Shown: positions 17,690-27,081 of the stretch, piece after piece
How the letters are laid out: every line of letters begins with the position of its first letter
Position numbering within the stretch: the first letter of the stretch is position 1
From: Leifsonia sp. Root1293
Lineage (GTDB): Bacteria; Actinomycetota; Actinomycetes; Actinomycetales; Microbacteriaceae
DNA length: 64,000 nt
Reading direction: 5' to 3'
Assembly: GCF_001425325.1 (NCBI RefSeq)
Contig: NZ_LMEH01000001.1
Coordinates: 2,311,837 to 2,375,836, forward strand
Notes under the pieces: model-generated
Databases searched by the model: none
What the model was told of the DNA's origin: nothing
What the model saw: the letters and a program-made list of their open reading frames with translations, nothing else
Translations under genes and position numbers: made by a program

Positions 17690-19506
17690 CCGTCTGGGTC
17701 GGCGGCTTCGTCGCTCGGTGACGCCGGAGCCCCGTAGAGCCAGTCGAACATCTCAATGATGTGCGCGGGCACCACGACGGTTGTAGGGCTGGCGTCGATG
17801 ATTCGGGCGAGTGCGAGCGCAAATTCGCCCTTCGCGCTCGGCTGTGCGCTGAACGCGGCATCGACAGTCTGGGCGGTGATGGGGTTCGGCTTCGTCGCCC
17901 CCGCTTCATCGAACGCTTGGCCCACGAGCGCCTCGTTGCCTGCTACAAGCGACGGCTCCAGAGTGGGTCTTGACCAAAAGAACCGGGCGGATGCGCTGTC
18001 GAGCTGGCCGTGCCATGTGGGCGGGCTGGGTTCGGGAAGTGGATCACCTCGGCGGTCGGTGTCCGCGAGCGCGGCGATCCTGGTGACTAACTCGTAGCCA
18101 GGGGTCGCAAGCAACCGGATGGGCCACTCGCCGACCTTGTGGCCGAGCGGGAGGATCGCAAGGGAGTCGACAAATCCGGTTCGGAGTTCATCATCTCCGG
18201 CCCATATATGGCCGAGTACGCGCAGCAAGGTCGCTTCCGTGACTCCTTCGACCACGAGCACACGGTCTCCGAACAGCGCCGATGAACGTGTCGCATCGAG
18301 GTGGAGCCGTGTCTGCTGAAACAGCCGATTCTTCAGTGCGCCGGGCAAGGGAACGTCCGCCATACGGCGGGTGACGCTTGCGCCGTCAGCGCCGCGGCGG
18401 ACAACGACGAGATCTTCGGGTTCGCACGCAGCCGCAAGCTCGGGCGAGTGGGTAGTGACGATCACTTGAATGTCGGGGCGCTCCCGCACGAGCTTGCGCA
18501 GGTACCGAATCAACCCGAACTGCAACTGCGGATGAAGATGCGCTTCCGGCTCCTCGATGAGCACGGTCGCGTGGAAGAGCTGTGGGTAGAACGAGTCGGC
18601 GTCCGCATCGGCCGACACGTCTGCTGCAGCCAGCCGTTCTCGCGCGTCGGTAACCGGGTCTTCCGGGACCCCGCCCTCGGCGACGTCACCATCTGGGAGG
18701 GGAGTCGTCCCCGCGTCCGGGATACCCGCCAGAGTGACGGCGATGTGCAGCAGGTTGACGTAGCCGAGGCTTGAAGCCTCCAGACGCTTCGCAACACCCC
18801 GATCTGGAAGTATCGCCAAGAGCAGTTCGAAAACTCGGGCCAGGTACGCGTCGTCCACCTGCTGCGTCCCGACGAAGGCATGGTGCGCCTGGACGCCGCC
18901 GCTGATCGTCCGAAGGTTCTGCGCGATACGATCTTCGACGTTCCTGACGAGCTGGTGCGAGGTGAGCGCTCTGAGCATGGCTGCAGCCTGTCCGCGGAGG
19001 GCTCGCAGCCCACCAGTCTCGGGATGGCGTCGCTCATCGGCACGCAGCAGTTCCAGGAGAATGCGCGCGTCCCTGCGAGACAAGTCATCCACCGGATTGC
19101 GAAGCGCCGGGAGATGAACCAGACGAATGCCCTCGTACTCGCTCGCGGACTCCAATGGAGCCCCCGCTCGTACTCGTCCGAGGGAGCGTTCGAGCGGCCT
19201 GCTCCACTCGGGCGCGCCAAACCCCTGGCGCTTCCTGAACCGGCCGTAGGCACCCTCGTCCGATTCCTCTGCCTCGTAGGCGTACTCCACCTGCACTGAC
19301 CGCGGCGGGTTTCCGAGCGCGTTTGCGTCAATGGGCGACAAGCTCGGGAACCGGCGCGGGTGTGCGAGCGCGATCCCCTCGTTGATCGTGGTCTTCCCTG
19401 CGCCGTTCGCCCCGAGGATGAGGGCGAACCGCCCGCCAAGCTCGCACGTCAAAGGCGAATTTGCCGACGCACGGTAGCCCTCGATCCGAATCCGCTTGAG
19501 ATACAT
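17683..19506 (-). CDS. OLD-family ATPase with TOPRIM nuclease, GajA-like
   Basis: 607 residues. The ABC-like ATPase half has Walker A LGANGAGKTT (31-40) and Walker B VLIEEPEAHLHP (315-326) followed by the switch His in TTHSPEL (351-357). The TOPRIM half starts DRVLVVEGVTEATLL with E420 and E424, and has AALADTD (478-484), the acidic pair expected for metal-dependent DNA cleavage. GajA is about 580 residues with this domain order. The gene follows the PLD-helicase by only three bases and overlaps the UvrD gene, so it is part of the same operon. Alternatives are other OLD + UvrD pairs (OLD class 2) not proven to be Gabija. Confidence 0.78.
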   Translation of the reverse strand: MYLKRIRIEGYRASANSPLTCELGGRFALILGANGAGKTTINEGIALAHPRRFPSLSPIDANALGNPPRSVQVEYAYEAEESDEGAYGRFRKRQGFGAPEWSRPLERSLGRVRAGAPLESASEYEGIRLVHLPALRNPVDDLSRRDARILLELLRADERRHPETGGLRALRGQAAAMLRALTSHQLVRNVEDRIAQNLRTISGGVQAHHAFVGTQQVDDAYLARVFELLLAILPDRGVAKRLEASSLGYVNLLHIAVTLAGIPDAGTTPLPDGDVAEGGVPEDPVTDARERLAAADVSADADADSFYPQLFHATVLIEEPEAHLHPQLQFGLIRYLRKLVRERPDIQVIVTTHSPELAAACEPEDLVVVRRGADGASVTRRMADVPLPGALKNRLFQQTRLHLDATRSSALFGDRVLVVEGVTEATLLRVLGHIWAGDDELRTGFVDSLAILPLGHKVGEWPIRLLATPGYELVTRIAALADTDRRGDPLPEPSPPTWHGQLDSASARFFWSRPTLEPSLVAGNEALVGQAFDEAGATKPNPITAQTVDAAFSAQPSAKGEFALALARIIDASPTTVVVPAHIIEMFDWLYGAPASPSDEAADPDGW

Positions 19507-19509
19507 CGG

Positions 19510-22500
19510 CTACTGCCCCGTACCCGGAGCATAGGCGTGCTCCGCTTTCGTCCCCTCGACCGCCATCCAGGCGATGAGGTGAACGTCGTCCACTGCGATG
19601 GGAGGAAGCGGCTCGACCTTCTCGGCGGGCTGGATGCCGAACCTGTCGAGCACCTTGACAATCGCGTCGACGACGACTTCAGGCACTGCGGGCGTACGCA
19701 GCGCAGCCCGCATCGCCTTCCTGGCCTTGGTGGTCGGCACTGTGTTGAGGCGCTTGATCGTCTCGAGCTGAGCCGGTCCCAGATGACCGCCCCTATTCAT
19801 GACAACTTCGCGTGCGTCACGGAAGGAGGCGGGGATCTCTGCGGCGAGGGCGTTCGGATCGGTGGAGCGCATCCACTCGGTGTGCGCGTCTTCTTGCGCG
19901 AGAGCCCATGCCTCGTATGCGGCTCGGAACGCTTCATCTGGCAGCGAGCGCGACCTGTCCGGTTTGCCGGGGTCTGCGGTGACGAGCGACATCAGGGTGT
20001 CGTCGACAACGACTCGGCCGTCTTCATCGGCGATGGGCTGCCAGGCGTCATCGGCGTTGACGTTGCGGAACCAGATGTGGCCTGTGTCGCCCATCTTCAT
20101 GCAGAACACAAAGGAGCGGCCCGAGACGGCCGGGTTCATGAATCCGCTGCCGACGCCGTGGGGCAGGTCTTCGAGTCGTCCGCGGAGGGCATGATCGGCG
20201 TCGAACGCGTTGGCGAGGCGTCGCCGGTATTCCTCGCCCGATCCCGCGGCCGAGCCGCCGCCTTGCTCGATGAGTTCCTCGATCTCGTCAAGGATCGCTT
20301 CTGGGTCGTAGTGCTCTTGCGGCGGGTAGTGCGATACGCCGGGGAGCACCTTGCCCGCGCCGATGGCGGCGTCTGCCTGCTTGAGCTTGCGGATCAGAGT
20401 CTGCTCCAGCCCGAGGAACTCGTCGAGGTGCTCGGCGGGGAAAAACACGCCAAGTTCGATGGACTTGTGCTGGCTGCCGATGCGGTCGACGCGGCCGTGG
20501 CGCTGCACGATGCGCATCGGATTCCACGGCAGGTCGTAGTTGACGATGTGTGCGGCTTGCTGGAGGTTCACGCCCTCGGCGAGCACGTCGGTCGTCAGCA
20601 GGATGTCGTAGAGGTCTGCCTCGATGGGGGTGCCGTCGTCGCGGAGCTGCCCGGCGGTGCGTGGCGCGAAGTTGGCGACCGCCTTCGCTCGAGTGGGCTG
20701 GTCAATGCCGCCGCGCTTGCCCGAGGCGAACTCGCCGATCACCGCGGGTGCGATCCGGCCTCGGTAGGCCGCGAGCGGCGAGCCGTCTGGCACCGCGCTC
20801 AGCGCGTCGGCGAGCCGCTCGTGCACGTCACGGATCGTGTCAGCGTAGGTGGAGAAGACGATGACCTTCCTGCGATCTCCGCTGGGCGCGTTCGTCACGG
20901 CGGGCTTTTCCGCTTCGGCCGCGATCCGTTCGAACTCGGCGAGGAGCGCCGCGACTTTCGGCTCGCCGTCGTGCGCTGCTCCCTCGGCGAGCGACTGGAG
21001 GTGACGGATCAGGACGAGGTCACGCTCGACATCGGTTGCTAGCAGCTCCGCGTCGTAGCCCTCCGCAGGGGTGGCCTGATGCTCGGTGTCCTCGTCGAGC
21101 CCGGCGACAATCTCGTCAAGGTCCTCCGACTCCGAGTTGACGTAGTCACGTAGCGCCCCGCCGACGAGCACGGTGCCCTTGCCAAGAGCGGAGAGGAACG
21201 CCTCGTGCGTCTGGATGAGTACGCCAAGCGTGTTGGCCAGCGCGGTCGGCGAGGATTCGAGTCGTTTGAGCAACGCAGAGCGAAGCAGTCCCATGTTCGA
21301 GACCTCGGTCTTGTTCAGGTCCTTGGTCCTCAGATACCGGCTGGGAACATACCGCGCGAGCAGAAGACGCCCTGGGTCACTGCGCCGCACGCTGAACGAC
21401 GCGACATGCGCCTCATTGTCGGGGATGTCGAGCGCGTAAGTGACCGCACTGACCAGCACTTCGCCGGGCTCGTCGAGCTGATAATCGACGCGCCGCACGT
21501 CCGCGTCGGGGAATTCGACCAGGATCTTCTTGCCGCCAGGCCCGGCAATCGTCTCGCCGCGATAGTTATCCTTGACGAACTTCCGGGTGCGCCGCACCGC
21601 GACTTGATCCATGAGGTCGAACAGGTGCGCGGGCGTGAGCGCCTCAGGATCAAGCGCCTGCGCGTCCCGGATATACCTGCGGATCGACGGGATGCCGATG
21701 GAGGCGAAGCGCGCATCGTCGCGGATGAAGTACTTGACCAGGGTCTCCAGGTCGATGAGCGAGTTGTTCACCGGCGTCGCGGTCAGCAGCACGACCTTCT
21801 TCGGGTGCCGGCCCGCGAGGATAATTCGATCCAGCGCCTCCGAGCGCGCAGCTCCCGCGTTCCGCAGATTGTGCGCCTCGTCCACGATCACGAGCGCAGC
21901 ATCCTCGGCGCGTTCGTAAAAGCCGAGGTGCTCTGGGTGCTCGGGGTCCATTCGGCTACGGATCTCCTCGTAGGAGTGAACCGAGACACGGCGGGAAATG
22001 TCGTACCGCTCCAGCACCGGGTCCCAGACGGATGCCTTCAGCGCGGCGGGAGCCGCGATTAGCACTCGCTGCCGCTGCTGCTCGGTGGCCGCGGCAATCA
22101 CTTCGAGGGCGAGGAACGTCTTGCCCAGTCCGACCTCGTCGGCGACGAGCACGCCGCCGATCTCGTCCAGCAGCCGCCGCATCCGCTTCACGCCGTCGGC
22201 CTGAAACCGGGTCAGCTCGAATCGGGTCGGCCCGGCCTGCTCGTCATCGAGGTTCTCGCCGTAGCGGGCGAGCAGCATGCGGAGGAACACGCTCCACGGG
22301 GTGTGCTCGGCCCACAGCGGCTCGTACAGCCCGGCGAGGTCGAAGGCTTCGGAGTCTGCCCAGCACTCCTCGAACCAGTCGATGACCTGGGGCGTCGACC
22401 CATGCTGCCCGGATGCGCCCACGTTCAGCTCGGCGTTGCGCGTGAGCCCGGCGTAGGTGAGGTTCGACGACCCCGCAAGATAGGCGGGATGCGTCGGGTG

Positions 22501-22965
22501 GTGGCTGATGAACGCCTTGCCGTGCAGGAACCCTCCCGTGTATCGGCGGATCTCCACGACCGGCTCGCCACGCTCGTCGGCGGCGCGCAGCCAAGCAACA
22601 AGACGCCTCGCCGACTGCGTTGACTTTAGCTCGAAGCCGAGCGCGTCCCGCTCCGCCTTCAGCCAGCGCATGTGATCGGTCAGGGCCGCATCAAGCCGCT
22701 TCTGGAGCTCTGCATCTGCATCCACCGGCAGAAGGGGATCGGGCACGGGGTCGGCGCCGAGCATGACGCGGATGCGCGGAAGCTTCTCCAGCTCATCGGC
22801 GAGCAGCAGGAAGCCCGCCGGGTTGATGTAGGCCGTCGCAATCGCGGCGCTCGGCGGTACCGCGAGCGCCTCACGGTTCACCCGGAATAGTCGGCGTGCC
22901 TCCTCGCGCACCGTCATGGGCGGCGCGAGCCGGTTCGTTGCAAATACGGGAAGTTGCTCGGTCAT
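19510..22965 (-). CDS. PLD-like domain fused to SNF2-type helicase
   Basis: 1151 residues from the ATG at 22965, which overlaps the methyltransferase stop (ATGA). Residues 40-185 form a PLD-type domain with FLHGK (146-150) and LAGSSNLTYAGLTRNAEL (163-180). The Asp of the usual HxKxxxxD motif is replaced (HGKAFISH), so catalysis is uncertain. The helicase follows: DEVGLGKT (276-283), VDEAHNLRNA (361-370), LLTATPVNN, and a C-terminal lobe with TDVLAEGVNLQQAAHIVNYD and RHGRVDRIG (about residue 820). The gene is a natural partner of the upstream methyltransferase in restriction-like or DISARM-like defence. The helicase probably translocates on foreign DNA. Confidence 0.82.
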   Translation of the reverse strand: MTEQLPVFATNRLAPPMTVREEARRLFRVNREALAVPPSAAIATAYINPAGFLLLADELEKLPRIRVMLGADPVPDPLLPVDADAELQKRLDAALTDHMRWLKAERDALGFELKSTQSARRLVAWLRAADERGEPVVEIRRYTGGFLHGKAFISHHPTHPAYLAGSSNLTYAGLTRNAELNVGASGQHGSTPQVIDWFEECWADSEAFDLAGLYEPLWAEHTPWSVFLRMLLARYGENLDDEQAGPTRFELTRFQADGVKRMRRLLDEIGGVLVADEVGLGKTFLALEVIAAATEQQRQRVLIAAPAALKASVWDPVLERYDISRRVSVHSYEEIRSRMDPEHPEHLGFYERAEDAALVIVDEAHNLRNAGAARSEALDRIILAGRHPKKVVLLTATPVNNSLIDLETLVKYFIRDDARFASIGIPSIRRYIRDAQALDPEALTPAHLFDLMDQVAVRRTRKFVKDNYRGETIAGPGGKKILVEFPDADVRRVDYQLDEPGEVLVSAVTYALDIPDNEAHVASFSVRRSDPGRLLLARYVPSRYLRTKDLNKTEVSNMGLLRSALLKRLESSPTALANTLGVLIQTHEAFLSALGKGTVLVGGALRDYVNSESEDLDEIVAGLDEDTEHQATPAEGYDAELLATDVERDLVLIRHLQSLAEGAAHDGEPKVAALLAEFERIAAEAEKPAVTNAPSGDRRKVIVFSTYADTIRDVHERLADALSAVPDGSPLAAYRGRIAPAVIGEFASGKRGGIDQPTRAKAVANFAPRTAGQLRDDGTPIEADLYDILLTTDVLAEGVNLQQAAHIVNYDLPWNPMRIVQRHGRVDRIGSQHKSIELGVFFPAEHLDEFLGLEQTLIRKLKQADAAIGAGKVLPGVSHYPPQEHYDPEAILDEIEELIEQGGGSAAGSGEEYRRRLANAFDADHALRGRLEDLPHGVGSGFMNPAVSGRSFVFCMKMGDTGHIWFRNVNADDAWQPIADEDGRVVVDDTLMSLVTADPGKPDRSRSLPDEAFRAAYEAWALAQEDAHTEWMRSTDPNALAAEIPASFRDAREVVMNRGGHLGPAQLETIKRLNTVPTTKARKAMRAALRTPAVPEVVVDAIVKVLDRFGIQPAEKVEPLPPIAVDDVHLIAWMAVEGTKAEHAYAPGTGQ

Positions 22966-25900
22966 GCGGCGTCCTTCCACTGTTTGTAGTACGAGAGGAC
23001 ACTCTCCAGTCGCGCGGAGTAGTTCCAGCCACGATGGAATGTGGCAAAGACGTGCTCGACCTGCTCCGGCGTCAGCTCGTAGAGAAGCGACACGAGTGCG
23101 TCCAGCTCGTCTATGAGGTTGTCCTTCACCGGCGAGGAAATTGCCGTACCTACCTCTACGCCAACTTCTGCCGCCCAATCGGCGTAGCGTGCGTCGACAG
23201 CCGCGAGGCGTCCGGCCACCTGGACGAGCCGCGCACCGAGCGGCGAATCGAAGTCCGGGCGCGGGACAGGGCTTGGGGCGAGGAGCTCGAAGGAGAGCTT
23301 CATCTCCACCCATCGTCGCATGTACCAATCAAACGGCCGGCTGGAAAGAATTCCGAGCAGCGCAGCTTCCTCCCGCGCCCCGCCACGACGCCGGACTATG
23401 ACCGGAGCCTTCTCCATCGCTGCGGTGCCGGGCGCAAGAAGGCACACCCTCATCGTCCGTGAATCCGTGGCCCGAGATATATCGCGGAACGCGATGCGCG
23501 CCGTGTCCAGCGGTAGCGCTCCGTCCGGTAGACGCATCTGGAAATACGCGGACCGTGCAAGGCGAGTCGACCGTTCCAGCCGCGTCTGCAGGAACGGTCG
23601 GAGGACGCCCGCATCGCCATATGCTTTCGGGGCTCCATAGTTGGGCTCCCAGGTATCGAACGAGGCGCCGGTTACAACCGGGATGCGTCCACGCGCTTCG
23701 GCTACGTCTAGCTCGATGCATCTGGAGTCGCTCGTGGCATTGAGGTCTCCCTGGAGGGGGCGGAACTCCCAGTCCTCACGCGGAGCATCAAACCGCGGTG
23801 ACTTCTTCATCTGAGCAAGAATTTCTGCCGAGAACGGGTCAGGAACCAGCGGGAACGCGGCCGTCGCCGACCAGGACAGGAACTCCTTTGCCGATGCGGA
23901 CGCGAGCAGATGGGCACCCGATAGGAACTCTGCCTCGTTTGCAAACGGCCCGCAGAAGGAAGCGACATGCTGATCACTTCGCTCAAGCACGGTCAGGCCG
24001 ACGGTGTACTGGGGGTGGACGTTGGGGAAGACCCAGCTCTGGTTGTTCAGGAGGAAGCAAACGTCCCTGAAGGATCCATCAGCAAGGATGCTCCGCCTCC
24101 ATTCGGCGAGTCCTGAGCCAGCGAGTGCGCCTCGTGGAAGGACGATGGCCGCTCGGCCGTTGCCGCGGATGAGGAGCCAGTTGCGCCAGGCGAAGGCCGA
24201 GAAGAGATCAATGTGAGCGGCACCAATCCCAGGGAACGGCCCTGCTGCGACTGCTCGATTCATCAACGCTACCGATGCAATGTCACTCTCGTAGGCACTA
24301 ACTAGGTCGGGCCGCGACTGCTGGAATGACCTGAGAACACGGTTCATTTCGGCCTGCGGCATCGAGCGAAGCCCCGGAATTCTGAGGCCCCACCATTGGT
24401 GCGCCTCGACATGAAGCTTCTCCCACGGCGGGTTCCCGACGAGAACGTCGAAGCCCGGCCGCTCTCGCAGGAAAACCTCCGGGAAGAGATACGGCATGTG
24501 CGCAGGCTGAAGTGGATCGATGGCATCGCGCACTGCGCGCATCGCCGCGAGAGCGACGAACTGTTCAGCGTCCCATGCGTCGTCAATCGTCACGCCGAGG
24601 CGCTTGGCGACGGCCACGTCGAAAATCGCTTTCGCTGGGGCCGCTGCGTCGCGCGCCTTCGCCAGCATTTCCGCACCGGCAGCGACCTCTGACTTGTCGG
24701 CCTCGGAAGCGTTCGCGTAGTCGATGAGAAGGTCACGTGCGGCCATCAGCGGCTCCCGGATGATCTGCTCGAACAGGCCGTCGGCCTTCAGCGCGTTCAT
24801 CGCCTCGTCTATAGTGCCGATGCCGGTGAGGGAGTTGGCGAGGACGAGCCCGTGGTCGAGGCTCGACATTGGCAGGCCGGGCACGAAGGTGTGAATCCAG
24901 AGCGCGAGCTGCGAGAGCTCGACAGCGAGCGGGTTGATGTCGAGGCCGTAGATGCAGCGGCGTGCCACCTGGCGGCGAAGGAGCTGGCCGTCGGTGATCG
25001 CCTTCGCGCCGTCCGTGTCCTGGCCGAGCGCCTCGCGCGCCTTCTCGGCGAGGCGCGCGAGTTCGGCACGGACGCCCGGCACCTCGGTGGCGGTGAGGAA
25101 GTCGCGCATGCCGCGCTCGATCTTGTCGACAGCCGCGACGAGGAAATGCGCGGAGCCCATCGCCAGGTCGGCGACGCGGAAGTCGAAGAAGGCGTCGGCG
25201 GCCTGGCGTTCCTTGCCGTCGTCCATGAGCTTCTTGATCCGGTCGAGGTGGGCCTTGAGCGCGGGCTCAACCGACCGCTCGATGAGGTGATCCACGACGA
25301 TCTTCGGCGTGTAGTACGAGCCGGTCGCCTTGCGCTCCCCCGACGCCGAGTGGAAGTACGGGCGACCTGCCGGAGCGGCGACTTTATCGTCGTCTTTCGC
25401 GGGAACGTAAGCGCCGTTCCGGTCGACGGTGAGGTCATGCTCGGCGAGCGAGAGGCTGGATTCCAGCAGGCCCTCGTAGATGGTGCCGAACTCGCGCACC
25501 TGGAGGCTGCGGAAGTCGACCGGCCCCCATGTCTGGTCGACGGTCTTTTCGCTGAGGAGTTCTTGGAGGGCGGGGCCGATCACGCTGTCGGTGAGCTTGA
25601 CGCGAGACAGCAGGGCCCCCTCGTCGGTGGCCGGGTCGAACAGGCTGCCGCCGTAGGTGGGCACCTCCCAGCGGGAGTTGCCGTGGAAGATCACCTCCCA
25701 CACCTGCGCGAGGTCCGACCAGATCGCAGCCGACTCGGTGGAGAACTGGTCGGGGCCGGTACCGATCTCACGGGTGATGAACGCCTGGAGCGAGTTCGCG
25801 TCATAGTGATCGTTGCGACCTGCAGGCAGCAGCTCGGTCGCCTCCCCGTATGCCTGGAACAGCAGGCGGAACAGGATACGCATCGTGAGGCGGTACGCGG

Positions 25901-26966
25901 TCTGCAGGCCGGGCGCATCGAGCGTGAGCCCGAGCGACGGGAGCTGATCGGCGATCGCGAGCGCGACCCGAGGCACCACGCCTTCGTACACACGGTCGCG
26001 CAGGCGCGTGCCGAGGTCGGCGGCGTACTTGCCCGAGCCGTCGAGGATCTGCTGAGCGGAGCCGTTCGCGTCGAGCGCTTCGGCGGAGAAGATGAGCGTG
26101 AGCAGCGCGGCCTGCTCAAGCGCGAGTAGATCGAGGTCCAGCTCGAAGTAGGTCTCGGACTGCCCTCGCTGGCCGACCCCGACGCCATCGCGTCCGGGAT
26201 AAAGTCGCAGCGTGGACTTGCGCAGCGCGATCACCCACGGCACGTCCTCGCGTCCAGCGATTTCGAGGGCCTTGGCAACGGGGGTGAGCTGGTGCGTCGT
26301 GGACTTCTGATCGAAGTGCTCGCCGTCGCGCAGCAGCACCGCGACGGCTCGGCGAGGGCCGCTGGAGGCGCGCAGGACGAGCAGCCCCTCCGATCCGGCC
26401 GGCTCGGCGTCGAACCCGAGTGCGGTAACCAGCTCGATGCCGCGCTCGGGTAGGAGCGGCGCCGCCATCTTGCCCGCGGCTTCCCAATCCGGGCGGCGAG
26501 GCACGTCCCGGTTCAGATGGTACGTGGCGAACAGGAAGTGGTTGGAGAAGCCGTCTGTGCCCGCCGAGGACATCGCCTCCTGGATGGCGCGGATGCGCCC
26601 GTGGGCGGCGAGCCCGTTCCCTTCCTCCAGCACGGACTGGAGCTGGCGCTCCGCCTGGCCGAGCGTGATGGGACCGAAGGGCGGGGCGTCCGCGGACGGG
26701 TAGTGAATCCAAACGCCGACCGGGGTGACGGCTGCGACGATGAAGCCCATCGGAGCCCGTGTGCCTCGTGACTTCCACAGGTCGTCGAGAGCGCCCTTCG
26801 TCGGCCGCGCGACCAGGCGGGCGACACCGACCTGGATCGCTCCAGCCCCGGCGTCATCCCGGCCGAGGACTACGACGGCATCGGCCGCGCCCGCAGGCGC
26901 ATCCGCCCATGCGACCGTGCTCGACCCGTCAAGCTGCAATGCCGACACGTTCCCTGCTCTCTCCAC
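22962..26966 (-). CDS. Eco57I-like DNA methyltransferase (N6-adenine type)
   Basis: 1334 residues from a GTG at 26966; a GTG at 26948 is also possible. A long N-terminal region of unknown fold is followed by KATGSYYTPKIVVDHLIERS, the standard entry to type I/IIG methylase domains. Motif I ADLAMGSAHFLV is at about residues 600-611. Motif IV FDVLVGNPPWEKL is at about 840-852 (NPPW, N6-adenine type). The C-terminal part has 'IPVVTGASF'-like target-recognition segments. It may protect host DNA by methylation while the downstream PLD-helicase attacks unmodified DNA. No separate restriction nuclease domain is obvious in this protein, so the attacker would be the PLD or TOPRIM protein. Confidence 0.82.
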   Translation of the reverse strand: MERAGNVSALQLDGSSTVAWADAPAGAADAVVVLGRDDAGAGAIQVGVARLVARPTKGALDDLWKSRGTRAPMGFIVAAVTPVGVWIHYPSADAPPFGPITLGQAERQLQSVLEEGNGLAAHGRIRAIQEAMSSAGTDGFSNHFLFATYHLNRDVPRRPDWEAAGKMAAPLLPERGIELVTALGFDAEPAGSEGLLVLRASSGPRRAVAVLLRDGEHFDQKSTTHQLTPVAKALEIAGREDVPWVIALRKSTLRLYPGRDGVGVGQRGQSETYFELDLDLLALEQAALLTLIFSAEALDANGSAQQILDGSGKYAADLGTRLRDRVYEGVVPRVALAIADQLPSLGLTLDAPGLQTAYRLTMRILFRLLFQAYGEATELLPAGRNDHYDANSLQAFITREIGTGPDQFSTESAAIWSDLAQVWEVIFHGNSRWEVPTYGGSLFDPATDEGALLSRVKLTDSVIGPALQELLSEKTVDQTWGPVDFRSLQVREFGTIYEGLLESSLSLAEHDLTVDRNGAYVPAKDDDKVAAPAGRPYFHSASGERKATGSYYTPKIVVDHLIERSVEPALKAHLDRIKKLMDDGKERQAADAFFDFRVADLAMGSAHFLVAAVDKIERGMRDFLTATEVPGVRAELARLAEKAREALGQDTDGAKAITDGQLLRRQVARRCIYGLDINPLAVELSQLALWIHTFVPGLPMSSLDHGLVLANSLTGIGTIDEAMNALKADGLFEQIIREPLMAARDLLIDYANASEADKSEVAAGAEMLAKARDAAAPAKAIFDVAVAKRLGVTIDDAWDAEQFVALAAMRAVRDAIDPLQPAHMPYLFPEVFLRERPGFDVLVGNPPWEKLHVEAHQWWGLRIPGLRSMPQAEMNRVLRSFQQSRPDLVSAYESDIASVALMNRAVAAGPFPGIGAAHIDLFSAFAWRNWLLIRGNGRAAIVLPRGALAGSGLAEWRRSILADGSFRDVCFLLNNQSWVFPNVHPQYTVGLTVLERSDQHVASFCGPFANEAEFLSGAHLLASASAKEFLSWSATAAFPLVPDPFSAEILAQMKKSPRFDAPREDWEFRPLQGDLNATSDSRCIELDVAEARGRIPVVTGASFDTWEPNYGAPKAYGDAGVLRPFLQTRLERSTRLARSAYFQMRLPDGALPLDTARIAFRDISRATDSRTMRVCLLAPGTAAMEKAPVIVRRRGGAREEAALLGILSSRPFDWYMRRWVEMKLSFELLAPSPVPRPDFDSPLGARLVQVAGRLAAVDARYADWAAEVGVEVGTAISSPVKDNLIDELDALVSLLYELTPEQVEHVFATFHRGWNYSARLESVLSYYKQWKDAA

Positions 26967-27081
26967 GCTTGTACAACTCGTACCCTCATTCGTGCTCGCT
27001 CGCTAAACCGCGCTACGGCCCGATCGGCGGAGGTTGCAACCCTACCGGCGTGCTCCGGCACCCGACTCAACGAACATAGAT

